Shown piece after piece: positions 47,300 to 57,399 of a stretch of DNA of 64,000 nt. Under the pieces are notes generated by a model. It worked only from the letters and a program-made list of their open reading frames with translations, was not told the origin of the DNA and did not search any database. The position numbers and the translations under genes were made by a program. The stretch covers positions 33,070,992-33,134,991 of the forward strand of contig CM053329.1 in assembly GCA_028583605.1 (NCBI GenBank), written 5' to 3'. The first letter of the stretch is position 1; every line of letters begins with the position of its first letter. This DNA comes from Dastarcus helophoroides (taxonomy: Eukaryota > Arthropoda > Insecta > Coleoptera > Bothrideridae).

Positions 47300-49559
47300 T
47301 TGCCAAAATCTAAACGTATGTTCAGACCAAATTTTCTGTGCATTAAACGTTAACGTTAACTGTGCATTTAACTTGAGCAGTTAAATTGGTTTAAAATTGT
47401 TGCAGTATTTGGAGAATATGAAACTGAATTGCTGGTTTCCAGGAAATACTTATTAAATTAATCAAACATTAGTATTCCGCCGAATATAGTTCGGGAAATG
47501 CTGGATTAGAAGAGGACAAATTGATATTTGTGACCTTTTATATCGGGTTAAACTTTAAGCATAGTTTAAATTAAACGAAAATACTTAATAAGTCAAATTT
47601 CATTAGAGAAAATACTCTTTATTTTAGTGACAATTTAATGAGATTCATTTATCTGTTTCCAAGAAAAAATAAACATTGTAGAAGCACTAGGATGAATTTT
47701 TAAATCCTGTAAATAATTGCATGGCTCATAATTATTTTGAAATCACACTCCCTTTAATTTTAATTATATATAAATCAAGAATAGAGGATGCAACAAAGTA
47801 AAAGTATAACTTAAAAGGCATGGTTACAATGAATATATTTAGGTTAATTAGCGTTTATTTCATCTTCATGTCACAAAAGATTTTTCGTTTGAAAATAAAT
47901 TTAGCATTCTCAGAAATCATTAGTATTTGCAGCCAACTGGAACATCTTAAATATTTTTCCAGCAAATTTCTATCAAAGGTAAATCGACCTTAAGAATGTT
48001 ATTGTTATATTTTAATTCAATTTGAACGGATGAGTGTCTGCAAAAGAGAGAATTTAATTTCGTATTCCAGATAAACTTCGGGAATTGGAAACTGTGAGAA
48101 CTTGTCAGTAAGGCAGAAAATCTAATTTTATCTCGATTTACGGAAATTAAAATTTCTTATTTCAAATTCCAGTGGAAAGTATGAACCTTTTTATGCAGAA
48201 TATCGCGGACTCGCTCAAATCAAATACAGTCGGAGTTTATGAATTATGCAGCCTCAGATAATTTCATGTTGATGGTACATGTTAAGTGTCCACTCGTTAT
48301 GTGAAAATAAATCGATCGAACTCAATATGACATCGGAGAGATCAAATTACTTGAGTCGAAAATTAAGAATGTCACAAAGTTTTAATTTCACGAAGTTGAT
48401 TATATCGAAATCGAGTTATGTGTGGGTTTTGTTTCAAAAAACCGACACAAAGCTGAGAGGATTAGGTCAATTTCACCCTTCCCAAATGAATTTACGGCAT
48501 TGTCATCGGGGAATCCTCGGAACAATTGAATATTGACTATTCAATTTCATCTCTGTAGTTCAAAAGGATTCACTTTTATCCTATCATGAAGTTCCATATA
48601 TAACTGTCAAATTTTAGCTTTCCATATCTCGCTTTTGTGAGCTTTCGCAGCGGTTAGTTTTATTTCTCGATTAAATGTCCACTTGGCCAATATCGGGCAT
48701 AAATCTTAAAATAAAAATGGGTCATCAATACCCTATCTTGTTAGTGGTCTCGTGAATTTATGTTTTAGATTGTTGTCACCAATCAGAATGTGCACATAAT
48801 TTACTTCTCACTACATTTATTCGTCAGTAAAACAGAAATAACCCGATTGTTACAATTTAAAATTAAACCACTTTTATGCAAGCAAAATATTATTTCAGAC
48901 TAATTTTAGCGATCTCTGGTTTAATGAAAAACACGACTACTGGTACTAATAACACCACTGATAAACCTAATAATTGTTGTTGTTTTCTGTCTTTAACAAT
49001 TACGTCAAATCAACGTTTCAAACAATGTTACAGTCAATTTAAACAATTGTTACATTCAGTTCAAGTAAAACAAATTTCTTCAGCAAAAATATGTTGGAAC
49101 AATGGAATATCGTAAAAGTTCTAAACTCTGATAAAAATTGGAGAAAAAATCCATTTGGTAATAAATAGGACTCTTAATTTCCTTAGACACAATAAACCGG
49201 TGGTTAAGTCTAATAACTAAAATTTCATTTAATATTGCCTTCCATTGAAAAATATGCCTGAAAGCGTGTGCAAGCTTCAAATGCAAATTTGAATATTTCA
49301 GGACCGCCTTCTTATTTTAATTCAGATTTGGAAATAATACTTGGCTTTGATATTGGGACGCAATCTTATTCATAAAAGATTTCCGGAATTAATTATTGAA
49401 ATTTCCGAATACATTAGTTGCATTACGTAAAAAAATGTTGCCTTACATTTCAAATATTAGCATAAAATTGACTTCTATTGATTCCGGAATTACATCTTTA
49501 TACTCAGATTAAAAGTGAACATTCGATATTATTGCGAGAGTTCCAAATCAAGTCTTAAT
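47300..49559. other. Unassigned intergenic DNA
   Basis: Immediately after F2 there is a small hairpin (AGATTTTGG/CCAAAATCT, 47290-47310) and a repeated GTTAAC motif near 47347-47361. The rest contains no gene or repeat I can support. Open frames at 48279-48536 and 48876-49115 have no recognisable domain. Confidence 0.35.
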
Positions 49560-49572
49560 TTATGAGCAGCTG
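49560..49572. repeat. Left target-site duplication of the Penelope-like element
   Basis: TTATGAGCAGCTG at 49560-49572 is repeated exactly at 51533-51545, flanking the element. Confidence 0.85.
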
Positions 49573-49602
49573 ATAACGAAGGCTTCCACGGCCAGAGTCA
49601 GT

Positions 49603-50019
49603 ACAGGATATACTTCTTCCGGGATTGGACCGTGTCACAGAACTACTAAAAGTGTTCGACGTTTCGCCCACCATCGTAGGGGGCTTCTTCAGGAACAAAG
49701 AAAGAAAAATAGATGAAATGAGGGACTATGCAAAAAAGAAAAAATAAAAATAAAAGGCCAATTTCAAAGCATCAGAGCACGGTAACTCAGTATGTCCACC
49801 ATACCAGAGGCGAAACTCTTCTGAATTGAAAATTGGTACAAAGGATAAGAAAGTCTAGACAGAAGAGCACGGTAACTCAGTATGTCCACCATACCAGAGG
49901 CGAAACTCTTCTGAATTGACACTTGGTACAAAAGAAAGTTTAGGCAGAAGAGCACGGTAACTCAGTATGTCCACCATACCAGAGGCGAAACTCTTCTGAC
50001 AGGAAAGAGGGAAAGAGAA
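49603..50019 (-). repeat. Left (3') pseudo-LTR with three 50-bp units
   Basis: Inverted counterpart of about 51126-51533. Units beginning GAGCACGGTAACTCAGTATG and ending GAAACTCTTCTGA start at 49775, 49865 and 49950 (spacing 90 and 85 bp), separated by AATTGAAAATTGGTACAAAG-type linkers. The outer part contains the hammerhead motif. Confidence 0.9.
49653..49697 (-). ncRNA. Hammerhead ribozyme motif in the Penelope-like pseudo-LTR (left)
   Basis: On the minus strand, sense with the RT: stem I UGUUC/GAACA (5 bp), core CUGAAGA, one extra A, stem II based on GCCC/GGGC (extendable by CC/GG with a bulge) around UACGAU, GAAA, minimal self-complementary stem III AC/GU, and C17 at the cleavage site. 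Hammerheads with one to a few base pairs in stem III are an established feature of Penelope-like pseudo-LTRs. The extra A after the core is a departure from the canonical form. Confidence 0.75.
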
Positions 50020-50045
50020 ACTTTATATACCACGCGTCTGTGCGA

Positions 50046-51122
50046 TCACTTCCGAAGATTTCCGATGGTTGGTTTCCAGATGGAGGAAAACATGTAACCT
50101 TCGTCTCTGTTGATGTTATTGGGGAATTTTTGGATTTCGATGGCCTCGCGTATCTTCCTATTATAGTAATTGGGAATATTGGATATAATTGAAATATTAT
50201 CGAAGAGAATCTTATGTCCGGTCTCATGTTGATGTTCGGCAATGGCTGACTGCGAAAATAAACCAGACCTAAGACACCTTTGGTGCTCCGATATTCGCGT
50301 CTTAAATGATCGCCCCGTTTCTCCGATGTACACTGAACCACAAGAACAAGGAACCCTATACACGCCATTAGAACAAAAGGATGAAATTTTATCTTTGGGA
50401 GATGGAAGGAGCTGTTGGATCTTTGAGGATGATGAAAAAGTGGGTTTAATGTTGTGTTTTCTCAATAATTTTCCGATTTGATCTGTTACTCCGCGAACAT
50501 AAGGAAGAAAGGCTTTAGAAGAAACTATTGAATTTTGTGAAGGACGAGGGGTAGGGTGAAGATGTCGTTTAATGACAGTTTCAATGTCGTGCGATTTGTA
50601 ACCATTGTTGCGGAGGTTGAAACGAATATTGTTCAACTCGTCTGAAAGATTTATTGGTTGTGAAATTGCTACAGCTCGTGAAACCAGTGAACTTATGACG
50701 GAACGTTTTTGGGAAGGGTGATGATGGGACTCTGCATGCAAATAACGATTAGTATGGGTGGGTTTTCGATAAACGGAATGAGAAACGCGACCGTTTGGTA
50801 AACGAGTGACCAGTACGTCAAGAAAGGGAAGAGAACCATTGTTTTCGATTTCCATAGTGAAACTAATAGAGGAATGTAAACTGTTTAGGTGTTCCAAAAA
50901 TAAATTTAGTGAATCCTTGCCATGTGGCCATACAATAAATGTGTCATCTACATACCGAAGCCAAACCTTGGGTTTTAAATCTGCAGTTTCCAACGCAGTG
51001 TTTTCGAAAGATTCCATAAAAATATTTGCTACGACTGGGGATAAGGGAGAACCCATCGGGGTGCCGGAGACTTGTTTATAGAAACTGCCATTAAAAGAAA
51101 AATAAGTCGATGTGAGACACAT
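50046..51122 (-). CDS. Penelope-like RT/GIY-YIG protein, N-terminally truncated
   Basis: 358 intact codons. The RT palm motifs are 'TPMGSPLSPVVANIFM' (residues 21-36) and the catalytic 'WLRYVDDTFIVW' (YVDD at 57-60), then 'LPFLDVLV' and 'VYRKPTHTNRYLH', all typical of Penelope-like RTs. The C-terminal endonuclease has GVY at 253-255, YIG at 265-267, Arg 276 in 'FKTRISEH', and 'NRKIREAIEIQKFPNNINRD' with the catalytic Glu. Cysteines 250, 259 and 261 with His 280 and 303 fit the CCHH finger that accompanies GIY-YIG in this group. The endonuclease would nick target DNA and the RT copy the element RNA. The RT N-terminal half is absent, so the protein is probably not functional alone. The first ATG (51122) lies at the junction with the inverted repeat and is not the natural start. 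Confidence 0.9.
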   Translation of the reverse strand: MCLTSTYFSFNGSFYKQVSGTPMGSPLSPVVANIFMESFENTALETADLKPKVWLRYVDDTFIVWPHGKDSLNLFLEHLNSLHSSISFTMEIENNGSLPFLDVLVTRLPNGRVSHSVYRKPTHTNRYLHAESHHHPSQKRSVISSLVSRAVAISQPINLSDELNNIRFNLRNNGYKSHDIETVIKRHLHPTPRPSQNSIVSSKAFLPYVRGVTDQIGKLLRKHNIKPTFSSSSKIQQLLPSPKDKISSFCSNGVYRVPCSCGSVYIGETGRSFKTRISEHQRCLRSGLFSQSAIAEHQHETGHKILFDNISIISNIPNYYNRKIREAIEIQKFPNNINRDEGYMFSSIWKPTIGNLRK

Positions 51123-51125
51123 TTC

Positions 51126-51533
51126 CCTCTTTCCTGTCAGAAGAGTTTCGCCTCTGGTATGGTGGACATACTGAGTTACCGTGCTCTTCTGCCTAAACTT
51201 TCTTTTGTACCAAGTGTCAATTCAGAAGAGTTTCGCCTCTGGTATGGTGGACATACTGAGTTACCGTGCTCTTCTGTCTAGACTTTCTTATCCTTTGTAC
51301 CAATTTTCAATTCAGAAGAGTTTCGCCTCTGGTATGGTGGACATACTGAGTTACCGTGCTCTGATGCTTTGAAATTGGCCTTTTATTTTTATTTTTTCTT
51401 TTTTGCATAGTCCCTCATTTCATCTATTTTTCTTTCTTTGTTCCTGAAGAAGCCCCCTACGATGGTGGGCGAAACGTCGAACACTTTTAGTAGTTCTGTG
51501 ACACGGTCCAATCCCGGAAGAAGTATATCCTGT
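51126..51533 (+). repeat. Right inverted pseudo-LTR
   Basis: Reverse complement of 49603-50019 with very few differences, including the three 50-bp units. It lies upstream of the truncated RT in the opposite orientation to the 3' copy. Confidence 0.88.
51439..51483 (+). ncRNA. Hammerhead ribozyme motif in the Penelope-like pseudo-LTR (right)
   Basis: Identical elements to 49653-49697 but on the + strand: UGUUC (51439-51443), CUGAAGA (51444-51450), A, stem II GCCC..GGGC to 51470, GAAA (51471-51474), CGU, C17 (51478), GAACA (51479-51483). Confidence 0.75.
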
Positions 51534-51545
51534 TATGAGCAGCTG

Positions 51546-52004
51546 GTATTTTGTGGTGGTACACGAATTTTTGTGGATATATTTTGAGATTTAGCGCGTT
51601 ACTGTTGATTAGGATAATTAATTTTCTCCACGTAGATTAACTATTGTAGCGAAATGTAAATTATAGAATTTAGTACGTAAGAAAGATCTAGTAAGATCTA
51701 ATAAGGGGAAAGCGGCCGCGATAACGAAGCAATATATAAGAGTTCCAGAAATTTCGGCAAACAATAAGCCTTATCTGCGGAATTTTTCTAGAACCTGGGA
51801 GCCAAAACTATATAAGGCGGTCGCCTTTCCCTCGAGTCAGTTAGTTAGAGTCAGTCAGTGTTATTAGTCAGTTAGTAGTTAGAAGTAGATAAGTGAGTTC
51901 ATTATTCAGTTGTAGTGTTCCGAAGTTTAGTTTGATAATAAAGTGGGTATTATTCAATTCACGTGTTAATAATCAATTTGAACCGATAAGCCCGTAACAC
52001 TATT
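51546..52004 (+). mobile_element. Probable solo LTR (Ty3/gypsy-like)
   Basis: Less AT-rich than its surroundings and organised like an insect LTR. A TATATAAG box lies at 51734 and TATATAAGG at about 51811, with a stretch rich in TCAGTTAG/TCAGTCAG (51836-51880) where insect LTR initiators sit. An AATAAA (51939) precedes the end 'CCGATAAGCCCGTAACA' (about 52003). No gag-pol is adjacent. The left boundary is obscured because the Penelope-like element inserted at this point; TGTGG at 51552 or the duplicated TTATGAG are possible starts. Confidence 0.55.
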
Positions 52005-52079
52005 AAAAGGTCTACATGTCATCTAGTGTCGTACTAAGTCGTGACGTTGTGGACAGTAAAGGATTTCGATAAATAGAAA

Positions 52080-52690
52080 GCTTTCAGTGCGAAATTAAAA
52101 AAACATCCCCAAAATCTAAAGAACGGCCGAAGTTTTCAAAAAAGTTTGAGCTTTAAGAAAAGTCAGATTTTTAAAAAAGTTCTGTAAAAAAATCAGAATA
52201 ATTATCAAAATAGTTGAAATTTTCAAAATACGTTAAAATGTTAAAAAAGTCGTCATTTAAAAAAAAATGCAATGATAAAATCAAAATTTTCAAAATATAG
52301 TCTAAATTTTCAAAGGTAGAATTATTCAGAAGGTCAAGCTTTACCATGAAATACAAACTTTTAAGAAACAAAATTTCAAAAAGTCTAAATGTTGAAAAAA
52401 TGAAAATTTTAATAACTCGAAATTCTGAAAAGTCAAAATATTCAAAAGAGAGAAATTTAAAAACTGACAAGTTGTTCAAGAAAGGCAGAATTTTGCAAAA
52501 AAATTAAATTTTTTAAAAGAAGTTTCAGTTTCAAAGAATAAAATTTTTTGAATGAGTAGAACTTTTGAAAAAAATCTAAAATATCGAAATTTTCCAAGAG
52601 TCAATATTGTCAAAAAATATCGAAGTCCCTAAAAAGTCTTAACTTGGATAGAGTTCAAGTTTTGTAAGGGTCGAAATTTTCGAGTAGTGT
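52080..52690. repeat. AT-rich phrase block (A-rich orientation)
   Basis: GTTTTCAAAAAAGT, TTGAAATTTTCAAAA and AAGTCGTC-type phrases. No coding. Confidence 0.5.
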
Positions 52691-52699
52691 AGCTAGGAA

Positions 52700-53700
52700 C
52701 AATGGGCTTCTATGCAAGAAACTTTTCTGAGCTCCCTATTTCGGAAAAATGTCAATTTTGTCAATGTTGATTTATTTTCTTATCTAAGCGGGTTATTTTT
52801 TACCAAATTGTTACTAACAATACAGTAAAGGATAAGTTTATAGGTAATCAAGTTAAAAGCCTTGCCGCTACAATCAATTTTTATACAGAGGCTTTCGAAA
52901 ATATATATCACTATTTGTGTTTTGCAAAAAACAAAAAATTCTCATCAAATTAGTTATGTATTTAAAAGTGGCCTTTTTTCTTTATTTTTTTTTAAATACT
53001 CCGATTCTAGTCAATTTATGAACATTTTACTAGAAATTTTATGGACTCTTTGAAATGCTTCCAATTACAAACCACACTTAATAATACATCTGACACACCA
53101 TCCTTTTATTTCAAACTTTTTTTTAATAATTGGTGGATTTTTGTTGGAACATGACAAATTAATTGAACTCTACTCAATTTGCGGTATAATTTTGATATTC
53201 CCTTCTACTCTTAACATCGACATCCACTTCTTTTTTTATTTGGTAATCCCTGTTGTTTTGTTTAATTTTTTCTTTGTTTTATTTTAACAATTTTTCTGGT
53301 TCCCATTTGCTTTTCTTCCAAAAGAGCTTTTATTTAAATTTTATCACGCTTGCTTTTTGATAACAACATTAGCATAGTCACATTAATTTTAACCATTATT
53401 TTTATGTAAATACTTCGTATTTTACGAAACACCTAAAGTGACAAATATTTTTGAAACCCTTTTTATAAATATTGTAACTGTGTTACTTTGGACCTGATTA
53501 TCTAAAATTTTATATCTTATTATATATTTGGTAAAAAATTCATAAAAAAACTACTCTCTAATAATAACATTAGCAAAAAAAATAAAACGTGGACTTTTTT
53601 TTCCCACCGTGTATGTTATTTGTAGGACCCTTGTCAAATCTCAATAACAACAAATAATAACCATATTGCAATTAGTGTATCCATTTTTGGCGTTAAATTA
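52700..53700. other. Unassigned AT-rich DNA
   Basis: Nothing recognisable. Homopolymer-rich. Confidence 0.3.
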
Positions 53701-53709
53701 CTGAAGATA

Positions 53710-56700
53710 AATGTCAAGTCAAGAAAGATTCAAGAAAAAATTTCAGGTTTAAATTCAAAATTTCAAAAAAAAAACCAAATTTCGAGATTAAAATCATGAT
53801 TTCACAAAAAAAGTTTATTATTTGCAAGAATTACTTATTTGAAACTTCTAGAATCTAGAAAAAAGACGACATATTGGAGTAAAAATCAAAATTTTGGAAA
53901 AAGTCAGACATCAAAATGTTCAAAAAGAGCTTAAAATAAAAACTCTAAAAAAGTTTCGAGAGCAAAGTTGAAATTTCGAAAAAAGTTTCGATATTATTAT
54001 ATTGTTATTAATTATAAATGTAACAAACAAATTCACGTTTACAATAAAAAAAGTCCCAATTGAATGCAAAGTTGAATTATATAAAAAAGTAAAAATTTCC
54101 ACAAAACTTATAATCCATAAGAAATATTGACATTCTGAAAATCAAGTCAAACTTTTTATAAATAAATTGAAATATGAGTGTGTAATCGACAATTTAAAAC
54201 ATAAAAAAAGAATCGAAAATGAATTCTTGGGAATAAAAGTTTAATTTTTCTCTCCCCCTACCTTCCCAAAAAACATATGTGTATTTCTTTGAGTTTTCGA
54301 TTTTATAATCGAAATTTGTCAAAAAAATTGAGCAATAGACCTGGTGAATAAATATGAAAAGAAAATGAATATTTTGAAACAAAAATAGAATTTCAAATTT
54401 AAATTGAAGACTTCGAGAAAAAAAAAGTAAACTCGAAATTCCGAAGTAAAATCAGAACTCCTAAAATGGAGATTTTTATTTAAATAATTTTTAGAAAAAA
54501 AAATAAAGATTCAAAGGAATGTTGAGGTAGAAGAAGTTTCGAAAAATGTAACAAAATTTTAATCGAATCATTGAAAAAGTCAATATTTTGGGCAAACCTT
54601 TCAAAAGAAAAAATTTACAAAAGGTAAAAATTAAAAGCCGGAATTTTAAAGAAAATTCGAAATTTTAAGAAACAAAACCATGTCTTATAAGAATGATTCT
54701 TTAATTTGAAGAAAAAACCTTTTCAACTTTTTTTAGCATTTAGGGTGTAAAATCAATTTTTTAATTTGAAATCCACCTTTAATGTAAAAATTGCAATTTT
54801 TTTTAGGTAATATTTCCTATTTTATGGGAACCTCGAGAATGTTTTTAATGTATTACCTATAAATTTTTTTAAATTCTATTTTTTTTTCTTCTCCAAATTC
54901 CGGGTCTCATTTTCAATATTTACTTTTATTTCCTAAAGTTTGGATTCCAAATTTAGATTTTTAAACTTTTTCGTGAGATGTAAGTACTTTTTTCTCCTAT
55001 TTACTTTAAATGTTAGCTTTTTTCTTTTCATTCTCCTTTTTTTTTAAATTGTGATATTAACACGAAAACTTAACTTTTTTCCTTTAAATTGAATGGTAAA
55101 CTCTCTCGACTTAATTTTGGATTTATTTGCAAATTATATAATTTCTACTTTTTTTTCGAAATTAGGCCTTTTTTCGAAATTTCGCATCTAAGCTTACATT
55201 GTTTCAGTTTAAACTTTTGTCGAAATTTCTGGATTTTATCCAGAGTTCCTTTGTATTTTATTTTCTACTTTTTATCCAACATTTATATCTGAAATCTGAT
55301 TATTTTAATACATATATTTTTTATTTAAAATTTTTATTTCAATCTTAGTTACTTGGATTTTTTTGAATTACTTCTTTAATCTTGAAATGTCAACAATTTT
55401 TTTTCCTTTTGAAACTTAGAGAGAAGTTTTTTTTTAATATCGAACCACTTTTCTGAATTAAGCCTTAAGAAAAATTTGTGAGAAGGGCTATTGTGCGCAG
55501 AGGAGACCCTCTCACAAATTTATCATTCGCAGCAGTGTTCTTATGCACCGCACCCTACTGCCCTCCTAAACCTCTAACATTTTCAAATAATGGCAAACTT
55601 TTCATAAATTCGAATTTCTTAAAAAGTCAAAATAAAAAAAAAGTAGAATTTGCTGTAGTCGAAATTCACATAAACTCAACATTTTTAAGTCAAATTTGTT
55701 GGAATTTTGCACAGAATCGAGAATAAAAAAAAACTCAAAATATTTTGAGAAAAAGTCGAGATTTCGATAAAAATAGGAACTTGAAAGATTGGAATTTTTG
55801 AAAAAGTCAAATTCTGAAAGTCTAAAATTTTCAGAAATACAATATTTAAAAAACCTTTTTCTTCTTGTTCTTTATTCTCTGAAGTAGGTTCCTCTGAGCT
55901 AAGGTTTCTTAACCTGCTCCGGTCATTCAAGCCTCTTGTTGAAGACCAGCAGGAAAAAATAACACAAGGCAGACTGATGAAAAGATGGAATGTTGGACAT
56001 CAGAAGTGATGTCCAACATTCTCTACATCTTTCATCGGTCTTCCTTGTGTTCTTTTTCCTTCTGGTTTCAATACCTTCGCTTCTTTAACCATTCTATTGT
56101 TATCCGTTCTTTCGATGTGCTGGTTTCAGTTTTTTTTTGTCCAATGTGAATCCTGTATGTTACTCAAACCGTTGCTTTCAAAAAGGCGAAATTTTGATAA
56201 AATATGATTTAATGAAATTTCCACTTTTTTCAACATTTTGTCAGTTATCTAATTATTTTACCTAAATTTTAAAAATTTTAAACTGCCATGTTAACTCTTT
56301 TAAAAAGTTTTGACATTTTTTAAACGTTTCGGCTGAAAATTTCGATTTTTTTTTGTATCATTCGAGGTTAACCTGATTTTATTTAAAAAAAATCTATTTC
56401 TCAAAATTTGGACTTCTATCCTTGAAGGTGTTTTTAATTTCTTGAGTTTAAGCTTAAAGAACTTATTTTTTTCATAAATTTTTAACTTAAAATTTATTTT
56501 TTAAGATTTTTCAGCAATTCCAACTTTAATTTTAAAATTTAATCTTGTACTCCTAATTTCGAATTTAACCACGAAATTTTAAAATTAAACTCCAAATTTT
56601 GCATTTTTTAACAAAATTTCGATCTCGAATTTTAAATTTTATTTTATTATTGTTGTTTTAACGTCATCAACTTTTTTATTTTTGCAGTTTTTATTTTTTT

Positions 56701-56830
56701 GCAGTTTTAAAATTTTCATTTATTTTCTGAGATTTCTACTTTTCGAGTTTAAGTAGAAAAATTTTAACATCGGTTCTGGATTGATTTTTTAAAATTTTTA
56801 ATTAAAAAAGTCAAACTTTTAAACAATTAA
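53710..56830. repeat. AT-rich phrase blocks, polarity switching
   Basis: A-rich polarity at 53710-54700, T-rich at 54700-55480, A-rich at 55580-55860 and T-rich at 56200-56830. It is interrupted at 55480-55580 by a more GC-rich stretch around 55490-55560 (GGCTATTGTGCGCAGAGGAG) and at 55862-56165 by a LINE tail. Confidence 0.5.
55862..56165. repeat. LINE C-terminal tail with internal snap-back inversion
   Basis: 56007-56150 on the minus strand matches the LINE tail at 7835-8115 (GATGTCCAACATTCT, TCATCGGTCTTCCTTGTGTT, TTCTTTCGATGTGCTGG). The preceding 55947-56004 carries part of the same sequence in the opposite direction (AACACAAGGCAGACTGATGA, GGAATGTTGGACATCAGAAG). The two therefore form a hairpin of about 58-bp imperfect arms with almost no loop. 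Confidence 0.7.
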
Positions 56831-56933
56831 AATAATTTTGGTGAAACGGACTGGTCCTTGGTTATTTTCAAAAATTAAAATACAGAATTTGTCCCCTGAA
56901 ATCAAGAAAGATTAAAAAACACAGCAAACGTTG

Positions 56934-56972
56934 TTCTAATGCGTTTCGAGAGCTAAGCTGTCATCTTCAGAA
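56934..56972 (-). ncRNA. Hammerhead-like motif, F1 copy D left arm
   Basis: Minus strand: UUU-CUGAAGA-U, stem II GACAGC/GCUCUC with one mismatch, GAAA, CGCAUU, AGAA. The core is intact; stems I and III are weakened. Confidence 0.5.
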
Positions 56973-56992
56973 ATATACTGTATCTCTGAGTA

Positions 56993-57033
56993 ACTCTCTA
57001 AAGAAGACAGCTTGGCTATCGAAACGCGTTAGA
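56993..57033 (+). ncRNA. Hammerhead-like motif, F1 copy D right arm
   Basis: Plus strand: CUCU, CUAAAGA (G5 replaced by A), A, stem II GACAGC/GCUAUC with one mismatch, GAAA, perfect loop-less stem III ACG/CGU, U17, AGAG. Stems are good, but the core change at G5 should abolish cleavage. Confidence 0.5.
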
Positions 57034-57224
57034 GAAACGTTTGTTGTGTTTTTTAATCTGTCTTGGTTTCAGGGGACAAGTCCTCTATTTTAATTAAAAT
57101 AATCTGATTAGAATATGATAACATATAAACAATGCACAGTACTTAATTTAAGTTAAGATAATAATTAAAAGGTTGAACTTATCAATCGATACTATAACAT
57201 AAAATTAGTTGCGTATTTTACTGA

Positions 57225-57390
57225 TAGGTCTGATAGGACGTGGGTTCAAACCTCGGTGCCGATCACGCATTGTTGAAATGGAAATTTTTTTGGGCGCGTT
57301 GGGTGGTTTTTTTATAGAGGGTAAGCTTATAGTTTCACGTGATCATTACGTTAAATTGCGTTACCAACATTGTCGAATATTATATACCGG
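57225..57390 (+). repeat. F3 repeat with B-box-like head (possible SINE)
   Basis: The stretch begins with a polymerase III B-box-like word (GTGGGTTCAAACCTCGG, 57239-57255), then GCCGATCACGC. The shared F3 body follows (GGGCGCGTTGGGTGG, GAGGGTAAGCTTATAGTTTC, CGTTACCAACATTG). A B-box ahead of an interspersed body suggests a tRNA-derived SINE, but no convincing A-box is visible. Confidence 0.4.
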
Positions 57391-57399
57391 GTGTACCCT

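Larger units (their letters stand above)
49573..51533 (-). mobile_element. Penelope-like element with inverted pseudo-LTRs
   Basis: Bounded by a 13-bp duplication (49560-49572 and 51533-51545). Inverted repeats of about 410 bp (49603-50019 and about 51126-51533) flank a minus-strand frame with an RT palm and a GIY-YIG endonuclease, the diagnostic combination of Penelope-like elements. A 30-nt tail (49573-49602) lies outside the repeat only at the 3' end. Each repeat contains three copies of a 50-bp unit and one hammerhead motif. The RT fingers are missing: the frame begins in the palm directly next to the right repeat, so this is a 5'-truncated insertion capped by an inverted pseudo-LTR. The near identity of the repeats and the intact frame indicate a young insertion. 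Confidence 0.92.
56836..57090. mobile_element. F1 foldback element, copy D, with 12-bp target duplication
   Basis: AATTAAAATAAT at 56824-56835 is repeated at 57091-57102. The element starts with the family tail TTTGGTGAAACGGACTGGTC on the left only. It then has the left arm ('CCCTGAAATCAAGAAAGATT', 'GTTCTAATGCGTTTCGAGAG') and the complementary right arm ('GCTATCGAAACGCGTTAGAG', 'GTTTTTTAATCTGTCTTGG'), ending TCCTCTATTTT. It is the most complete F1 copy, with hammerhead-like sequences in both arms. Confidence 0.87.

Noticed and set aside
49775..49999. Three regularly spaced 50-bp repeats resembling a CRISPR array
   Set aside because: The units belong to the Penelope-like pseudo-LTR, recur inverted at 51138-51360, and the 'spacers' are nearly identical. 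The context is eukaryotic.
55970..55985. CTGATGA as a hammerhead core
   Set aside because: It lies within a LINE coding tail, with no stem II plus GAAA at the right distance and no stem I.
57230..57270. Genuine tRNA gene
   Set aside because: Only a B-box-like T-loop word is present; the arms do not form a cloverleaf and no acceptor stem or A-box is visible.
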